DNA from: Cenococcum geophilum 1.58
Lineage: Eukaryota; Ascomycota; Dothideomycetes; Gloniales; Gloniaceae
NCBI GenBank assembly: GCA_001692895.1
Contig: KV748178.1
Location: forward strand, 4,078,536 to 4,142,535
Direction of reading: 5' to 3'
DNA: 64,000 bases
The position numbers and the translations under genes are program-made. A model generated the notes under the pieces. That model saw only the letters and a list, made by a program, of their open reading frames with translations. It had not been told where the DNA came from and searched no databases. This document shows positions 56,181 through 64,000 of the stretch, piece by piece (positions within the stretch are counted from its first letter, which is position 1; each line of letters starts with the position of its first letter).

Positions 56181-59100
56181 TTATATAAATATATAGGTAT
56201 ATAGACGTATATATTTATACTAGCAATTAATTATAAAGTATATAAAGATAATTATATAGGAAATTATATAAATATTTATTTATTTATTTATATAGGCATT
56301 TATATAGGCATTTATATAAATAACTAATTAATTAATTATAATGGCTTATAGGCTAAGGAGTCCTTTAGTAATTCTGGGTAGTATATAAGATCTAATAGGA
56401 GGACACCTATAGATACGCCCCCTTCTAACCCCTTAGGGACTAGATATTCCTACCCAGCTAAAGGTAGCTTATAGGCGAATTACTAAACCCTTTTACTTAC
56501 TCCTACCCTAGATCTTTTAAAGATACCTTAGAAGTATAGTATATAAGGTAGACTTATTATAAAGATATATAGGCTAGGCAAAGGCGGAGCGTATAAGACT
56601 AGCTAGAAGGATATACTTAGGCTTTTCCCCTACTAGGGATTTTTTCCTATATATATAGAAGGTAAAAGCCTATATAGACCTAAAAGAGGGACCAAATTAG
56701 GCAATAAATAAGAATTAATTATATAGATATTATAGAGCTATTTATATAGCTTTTTTTATATATTAGTACTATATATTAGTAAAGCTTTAGGCTTAAGTAT
56801 ATAATTACCTATTTAAGCTAAATTTAAAATTGTTATAGCGTTAAATAAATGCCTCTAAACTAAAGCTTAAATAAATACTATATTATAAAAGATACTAAGC
56901 TAAAGAAGAAAGAGAAGGAAAAGGGCCGCTAGGGTTAGTATAAATAAATATAGAGGTAGCCGTTAAGGGCTAGTAGAGAAGGCGGCTAATAGTAAGGGGT
57001 AGTAGTATTTGTGGTAGTATAACTTAATACTATTATAGGTATAACTAATATATATTTTATAAGTATATTTATACTGAATAGTATTACAAAACAATAAGCT
57101 CATACTATAAGCTATTAGTATAGATAAAATATTTAAAGGTAAGTAAGTAACTAGTAAAATACTAAGTATAGCTATTATAGAATAATATATATAAATAATA
57201 TAACTCTATTACCTAATATACTCCTTTAATAATAACTATCTTTAGGTATAATACCCTATTTCTTAGACTTAAACGGCAGATAGACGAAGCTATTATTATA
57301 GTATATACTAACTGTTAAGGTAAAGTATACAAGGAAGTACTGTATATATTAACAAATGATATTTTATAAGGATCTAATAGAGTGAGGCGGAGCAGGAATA
57401 TATACGTTCGCTTCAGGGGTTAGGTCCCGTGCTTATAATATACGCGTACGCTTATAAGACAAGTTAAATAACGCGTGCTAGTCCCAGAACAGCTATAAGA
57501 AAAAATAAATACCTTAAGGGTTACATAGGCTTAAAATATTACCCTTTATAGCTAAAAAAGTGGCCTAAAAAGGCCGCCTTAAAGACTCTAGTTATAATAG
57601 TAATAAACGTGTTATCAAAAGTTTAATATAGGAGGTTATCAAAACCTCAAATAATAGAGAATAGCGATAATATAAAAATATTAAAAGGTATCAAAATAAA
57701 ACGGCGAAGCAAAATTATATTATCTATAAGACCTTAGGTATCTAGACTAGTTTAGCTATTATAAAAATTTAACTTATGAATCCTATATTGAAATATAAGT
57801 GCAGTTACCTACTAATAAGCCCTTTAAAACTAGCTAAATAGCAGTCTATATGCGCCGAAAAAGACTAATAAAAAATATTCCTATTAATACTATAAACCTT
57901 AAATTTAGCGTTAGTAGAGGCTAATATAAGTAATTTTCCAGTATAGGCAGAACTAAAGCAAGACTAATAATAACAGAAAAAGCACTGTAATGCCTAAATA
58001 ACATAACTTATACAGCATGCCCTTATGAACGTCGTTTTATAAACTAATATAAGCAGTAAAATAAACCAACTAGCGTACAGTATAAAGGCAAATCTCTTTA
58101 ATATAGAAAAGAAGGTAGACTATATAATTAATAAACCTTAAAATACGCCGTTATTATATTAAGCGAAGCTTATCTAAACCTAAAAAAAGGGACCTATAAA
58201 ATAAAATACCCACCTAAATAGTAAAGGCAATTAAAAAATAGATGTTAGCGGCCTTTTAAGAAGGCCATAAATAATCACGCTAAAAGAGCTAGACCAGCGT
58301 TTTATAAGTCTAAATAATCTTATATCTATATATATTCACTAGCCACTAATACCTTTTAATGCCCTAAGCTATTAAGATAAACTGCTTACAAGCCTATAAA
58401 AGTAAATAAATTATAACAATATACAGCAATACCTGATAACCGACAAACAAGAGGCCTCAAAAAGTAAAATAGTAGGATAGCCTCTAAAAAATATATAACT
58501 CTAGCCTGACATAGGACCTCAAACACCCCCTACGGATATAGGCCGTAAAAGAACATTATAAAAGGTATATTACGGGCGTAATATTATAGATAAAGGATAA
58601 AAAATAGGCTAACAGATTAGCAAAATATCGCGGTAGACGTAAGTCCTGAGAACTTCAGCTTACCTGAGCATTCTACTATATTAGTAGAGGTCTTTACGTC
58701 CTAAATAGGCGTTACTAAATCTAAGGCCTAAAAAAGGCTACGAATATATAAGCGATAATCAAACGTGAATTATAACTAAGTGGGCTTATAAAGGAAGGGC
58801 CTAGCGCAGCAACAAGGCTAGGACAGACTCTAAGATACGAGAGGTTAACTGTTACTTATTTAGGCATTATTAAAAAGGGCAGTAAAATATGCATTTAATT
58901 AAGGCTTTTTCTTAAAAAGTGGACTCTAATTCTAATATACATAGTTAGATAACATGTCTAGTAAACGCAGTGTTAAATACTCAGGGCCCTTAAATTATAT
59001 ATGCTAAGAGCTATAAAGAGAGGCCAGATATAGTACTACAATAAGATGTATAATACCTAGAACCCTTTATATAAGCTTTTTGCGATGTTATTATATAACA

Positions 59101-59600
59101 GCGTAGGCTATAAGGTTAGAGTAGACGGGCGTAAATAGTATCTAATCGGCATGATATATAAAAGGAGGTCTAATAATAATTAGAGGCCTTTATACTAATA
59201 TACTCATATAAGCGCGTAATAAGACGCCGCCTATACAGATAGGCAAATATATCTATCAGTATAAGATTACATAGAGAGCGCTATATAAGGCTACGAAGGG
59301 AAGCTATATAGGAGATAGCTATATATGCGAGCTACTTATATTAGGCAGAGGAGGGCCTTAAAGGTTAGCTGGCTATAGTTATTAACTAACCTTTAGGAGG
59401 AAAGGGGCTAAAAGACCTCCCCTAAAATTACTACTCTAAATTAAATACCCTAATGGCGCTTAAAGTCGTATCATATTGCCTATTTAAGCCCTAGTACCCT
59501 ATAGGAAGAACTATTTAATACTAGGCTTAATATAAATATGAGAGAAGACCTGTACCGGCCAGACTAACAATATTAAAGTGCTTATTGTTTTATAGACAAA
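56181..59600. other. Long RIPed region, no identifiable gene
   Basis: About 3.4 kb. 56181-57350 is extremely TA-rich, with short AT microsatellites (TTTATTTATTTATATA type near 56275-56340). 57350-59600 is A-rich on the plus strand and may hold the first reading frame of the LINE that follows (a possible degraded zinc-knuckle pattern near 58850), but this is weak. Confidence 0.4.
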
Positions 59601-60850
59601 TAATTTATTTTTAAGCTTGTTTTGGGTTTAAAATGCCAGGGAGTAAGCGGACCATTAGAGGATATTAATTTAGCCTAACTTAGAGGCTAATATAAGACTC
59701 CTCTATATACTAGGACACCAAGAAACCGCTTAAATAATTATATACTAGTATAATACTAATAATAGTAGGAATTGTTTATGCTACTCTACTTTCTATAAGG
59801 AGGCGAAGTATACGGACCCCTAACTAGATATACTAGCTATTTAGGAGCTATAGTAAAAGAATTAAAGAAAATATAATATATATATATAAAGTCTTACTAT
59901 CTAGTATATATAGGACTTAGTAATATAAGGATCTGTTTCTATATAAATAAAGCTATCAATATAAATAAAATAAGTAGACGTCTATATACTACTTAGCGCA
60001 CTATACACGCAATTTAACCTAGAAAAGCCATAAGTAAACTATCTAGATTTATAATTTCTATAATTTCTAATAGATAAATAGTAGCCTTTATCCCTTAATA
60101 CGTTAGGGTCCCTTACCAAGTTTCGCTTATATTAAAAACTGGATTTAATTAGATATTTATATTAACCCAGCTTTTCCAATTAGTTGGTTTTTTATCAATA
60201 ACCTAAGGACCCAAATTGCCGTGTTAAGGGATAGGCTATTAGAACTACTAAGGACTAAATGGAGAATATATACTATTAGGAGATTTTAATCTATACTATC
60301 CTTTTATAGGGGGGTATAGTAGTAATAAGTATAGATAATGCAGTAGATAACCTTATCCGCGCTATAGAGGTAGTAGGCCTAAGCCTAGCTACTAAGGCGG
60401 GTATATTAAGGAGCATACTAGATCTAGTATTTACCTCCCCCTAAATTATTAATAGGCTACTATAGAGTTAAAGATAAGACTGCTAGTATATAGGGTTTAA
60501 TTACTTTTTAATTACTATAGAGGTAGATATAGAAGTAATAAAGGGGCTTTTACTACTTAGAAGACCGCTATAGAAAAGGCTAATTAGAAATTAATATAGA
60601 GTAAGCTAAAGGACTAGCTCTAGCCTCTATATAGTTTCCTATATAATATAAAAAAAATAAACTAAACGCACTAGTAGAGGCTATATATTAGCTAATTAAG
60701 AATATTATAGTAAAGATAGTATCTAGTATATAACCCTTANTATAAGCCTTTAAAGTATAGTTAAAGAAATATATAGGGGAGGTAAAGGAAACCTAGTAAT
60801 CCTTTTAGGCGTAAAAGGCCTTATAGTTAATACTAAACTAGATTAACTAT
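59600..60850 (+). mobile_element. Tad1-like LINE fragment, endonuclease domain
   Basis: Plus-strand start of a LINE second reading frame. Apurinic-endonuclease (EEP) patterns are readable. A degraded N-terminal block near 59750-59790 corresponds to family LQYNVN. The GDFN block reads as a degraded LGDFNLYYPF near 60280-60305. A TKAGILRSILDLVFTS block at about 60385-60440 matches the family pattern of T--G--STIDLVFTS. Many in-frame TAG/TAA stops of RIP type are present. A 141-bp MITE sits at 60091-60231. The reverse transcriptase part is absent: the sequence runs into the DIRS-like element at about 60850-60900, which probably inserted here. In the intact family this domain nicks target DNA for target-primed reverse transcription. 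Confidence 0.68.
60089..60233. mobile_element. 141-bp MITE (TA-flanked), RIPed relative of 29903-30201
   Basis: The element is 60091-60231, between TA dinucleotides at 60089-60090 and 60232-60233. The ends TCCCTTAATACG...GGGTCC and the inverted TCCCTTAACACGGCAATTTGGGTCC match the MITE in the copia relic but with RIP-type changes. The order of the two slightly different ends shows it is inserted in the opposite orientation. It interrupts the LINE endonuclease region. Confidence 0.8.
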
Positions 60851-60899
60851 AGAGTTATATATTACATATCTATACATTACTTGGCCGAAAACCCTATAA

Positions 60900-63800
60900 C
60901 TTAGGTATTTAACCAGATTTTTAACACGGTTAATAACATCATCGCTTATAACTGCACTTAATAGGTCGTTCTTTTTATTATAGATTACTTGCGATTAGTG
61001 TTCCTAGTAGCGATAATTATTAAGGCCTATGACCGACTTTCCAGCCAATAGCACCCGTTTGAAAACTCCTCACTTAACCGCCTTATTATCTACCTCCTTA
61101 TCTACTACCATCCCATCTACCGAACATACTATGGTTTTATCTTCAGAAGAAGAAAGAGCTAGGAAATAAGACGAGAGGTTTTAATAACTCCATAACCTAG
61201 AGATCTAAAAGAGAGAGTAGGAGGAACAGGCATAGATCCGAAAGACAGAATAGGAAGAGGAGCTTTACTAGGCAAGGCTAGCCGCTCTAAAGCAGCCTGC
61301 TCCACTAGAGCACACCTTTACTACTAAGGCAGATAAACTAGGTAAGTCCTATAACCTACTAGAAGGCTTAGGCACGCTTAAGCTCGACCTCCCTAGCCTA
61401 GCTAGAAGAGACCTCTATAATATATGGAAAGGATCCTTCTGCCTAGAGAACCTAGCCTGTTTATGGGTACACTCTAGCCGCCCAGACCTTTCTAATATGG
61501 CTACTATTAAAAATGGAAAGCTTATTTTAAAAAGACCTATTACTAGCCGCAAGGTCTACGAGAACAAGGAGGTCTGGTTTATTGGATTTACGAACTACGT
61601 AGTGATTATAAGCACTCTCTATGTATGCCTAACCAACCTCCATATAAGAATGTTACTCTAGATAAATAAGATCCGCGACTACTCCGCGACCTATAACTGG
61701 ACCTCTATCCTAGACCTCGCGCTTAACTACTATAGGTATATTATAGATCGCAATTAGCTTAAGCCTAGTAACTAGGATATACCTACCCAGTTTAAGGCCC
61801 TATACTGCCGGGCAGCTAATATAAAGGCATAGAGCCAGGGACTTAAAGTCCGTAGTATAGCATTAAAAAGATTACAAAAGAATACCTCCCCTCCCCTCTA
61901 GCAAGCCCTGTTACAGCTAAAACAACCAACAGGCTTATAAAGAAGATCCATATTATTACCGCCACGCATACTCTAAATGCGATAAAAACTACCCATTAAA
62001 GTCGTGCCCTAGGTAGCTTACTGCCGTAAGTAGTTAGACCTAAGATTTAATGGTAGATAAAGATATCTTTCTAGGTTTAACTATCTAAATAGACCTGCTA
62101 TAAACGCTAAGGCTCTAAGGCAGGCCTAATTTAGTACCTCTTTTTAAAACTTACTTATAAATAACTTTCCTAGCTAACTCACTATTACCTCTAAGACCTC
62201 TTGCTTGGAGCACGCTCCTTTATAAGTACCCTGGAAATCTCCCAGCAATTTTATAAGGCATCCTCACCTATAGGGCGGAGATAGGTCCCTTATTACCTAT
62301 ACTACCTAATATCTACAAAAACCACCTCTCCTCACACAATAACGAAGACCTTATCTCTAAAAAGATCGTTACTAACCTGGCCCTAGGCCGTATATAGGCC
62401 ACCAACTCTACAGTTACCTTACCCCTAGGCCTAGTGCCTAAGGCAGATAGCGGCTTTTGCTATATTTACGACCTCTCTTTACCTAAGGGCTTCTTAGTTA
62501 ATAACTCTATTAACCTAGCCTGGGCAGTACTATACTATACCCGGATAAAGACTATACTAGCACACGTAATTACAGCTAGTAGAGGCTGCTACCTAGTTAA
62601 ACGAGACATTAAAGATGCCTTCCAAATGGTGCCCATTTCAGTGCGGTCACGTTACCTACTCGGCTTTATCTAGAAGGGAGTTACATACATTAAATGCTGT
62701 CTGCTATTTAGCTTACGAACAGCCCTATTCCTTTTTAACTTATTTACCGAAGGTCTCCACTAAATCCTAGCATAATAGATTAACTTCGCTATTAAGCACT
62801 ACCTTAATGATTTTATATTTGTGGTTAAGTATCCGACTATACTACCGTTACTAAGGGAGGTATACCTCTTAGTTACTAACCAGCTAGGGGTACCCCGAAA
62901 TAATACTAAGAATATTAAAGGTACGGAGGCTAAAGTATTAGGTTATACTATTAACACTATAGCAATAGAGATAAAACTCTTACCAGCTAAGCAATAGAAA
63001 GCTATTAATTAGGTAACCGAAGCCCTCTAGAAGGGCTGGCTATTATTACAGCAAGCCTAACAACTAGCGGGCCGCCTAGTATAGTATATAAGAGTTATCC
63101 GCCTTAGGCGCTTGTACTCTCGCTCCTTATAGGACTTTATAACAAAATAGCCTACTAGATTATTAAGAAATATGCCCTAACGCCTCCCCCTAGAGCCAAA
63201 AAAAGACCTTAACCTTTGGCTTAAGGTTCTTATATTAAGTAACAGTATACTATTCTTTAATAATAAGGAAAGGCCGCAGTTTTACTTATTTACTAACGCC
63301 TTATCACTTAAAGGCTATGGAGGCTTCTACTTTAGCAGAGAGAACGGCCACTGGCCTAATTACGCGGCTTCCCTACCCTAGGCCTAGGCCTTTAGCTATT
63401 ATCCCCCACTAGACCAGGCGGATAATTATATTAACCCAAAAGAGATACATGCTATTGCGAAGGCATTTAAAAAGTAATTATTAGTCTGGCGGTATAGGTC
63501 TCTCTATATTTATACAGATAATATAATTACTTATAGCGGCATCTAGAATGATATTATAAAAGGTTTTGGAAACCGATTACTCTAAGAGATACTTATATCC
63601 TTAATAATAAATGATATTACTATAATAACTACATAGGTCTCCAGCGCTAATAATAGGCTTACTAATACTCTCTCGCGATTTAACCGCAAGAAATTATTAT
63701 TACTGTGCCCTAAGTGGCAAATAAATAACGGCTTCTTACCAGATAAATAACGGCTTCTTACCGAATAAAGGACGGCTTCTTACCGGATAAATAAAGGCTT

Positions 63801-64000
63801 CTTACTAGAAAAATAATATCTCTCCTCTAGGTGGCTACTAACTCTTATAGTTGACCTAGAGTTGTTTAATTAACCCCCCCTAACCTTCTAGAGTAAGATC
63901 GGTAGGTCTTATTGCTTTTTACTACTTATATAGCATAGCTTAGCAGCTAATATAAGGAAAGGCTACTCCTCTACTATTAAGAGCTAGGAGGCCTTCTTAG
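60900..64000 (+). mobile_element. DIRS-like tyrosine-recombinase retroelement, partial
   Basis: Plus-strand element running off the window end. A gag-like region (about 61080-62250) is followed by a DIRS-type reverse transcriptase (about 62430-63000, with blocks VHDLSLPKG-like, KRDIKDAF and HYLDDF-like). RNase H follows (about 63230-63700), then a 22-bp tandem repeat and, from about 63890, sequence resembling the N-terminal part of a tyrosine recombinase (STRKGYSS-like). This order, with no DDE integrase, is that of DIRS elements. It is broken at many points but has one open block of nearly 80 codons, and it is less RIPed than the LINE before it. The 5' edge is approximate. Confidence 0.75.
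63721..63808 (+). repeat. 22-bp tandem repeat, four copies
   Basis: Units of the form ATAAATAACGGCTTCTTACC plus two bases, four times in a row, between the RNase H and recombinase parts of the DIRS-like element. Confidence 0.85.

Noticed and set aside
55945-56204. Open frames translating to QSFV/RASC/AELR repeats
   Set aside because: Produced by the stop-free 12-bp minisatellite in several frames at once; contains ambiguous bases.

Overview
The window is nuclear DNA of a filamentous ascomycete (Pezizomycotina). Three observations support this: short GT-AG introns of about 50-70 nt, a fungal-type Argonaute and a LaeA/TAM-type methyltransferase, and very heavy repeat-induced point mutation (RIP). 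Nearly every large repeat is rich in TA and poor in CA/TG, with coding frames full of stops. The genus cannot be named from the sequence alone.

Only two host genes look intact, both on the minus strand: an Argonaute of 1,049 residues in three exons (6475-9726) and a SAM-dependent methyltransferase of 427 residues in six exons (53791-55376). Two host genes are relics. A GH64 beta-1,3-glucanase fragment (about 52880-53440) carries RIP-type stops. A CHAT-domain (caspase-like) gene is split by mobile DNA (10572-10787, 20877-20950 and 21239 to about 21318).

Everything else is mobile DNA. From left to right: a Ty3/gypsy relic (1 to about 6112, minus); Argonaute; then a 10,081-bp DNA transposon (10788-20868) with terminal inverted repeats and a perfect 8-bp target-site duplication AATTCAGA. 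It sits inside the CHAT gene and carries a DUF6589-like reading frame on one arm and a RecQ-like helicase frame on the other. Inverted families of CCAAT-containing repeats lie towards its ends, and a 609-bp hAT derivative is nested within it. A 286-bp MITE and a pogo/Tigger-like transposon (about 21331-23410) follow. A second gypsy relic (about 23650-34424, minus) is interrupted by a GC-richer minisatellite and a Ty1/copia relic. An unidentified RIPed block (34425-36850) precedes a third gypsy relic (plus, about 36850-48485). That relic holds a complete LTR-to-LTR copia-like element (37243-43558) and solo LTRs. More unidentified RIPed repeat with further solo LTRs runs to 52444. After the glucanase relic and the methyltransferase come a 12-bp minisatellite (55917-56180), long RIPed DNA, a Tad1-like LINE fragment (about 59600-60850) and a DIRS-like retroelement (about 60900 to the window end).

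The most novel item is the 10-kb transposon: its ends, target duplication and restored CHAT reading frame are all exact, yet its gene content does not match a transposon family I can name with confidence. Insertions shorter than about 430 bp (solo LTRs, MITEs) are mostly far less mutated than the long elements around them, as expected if RIP needs a minimum repeat length or if these insertions are young.
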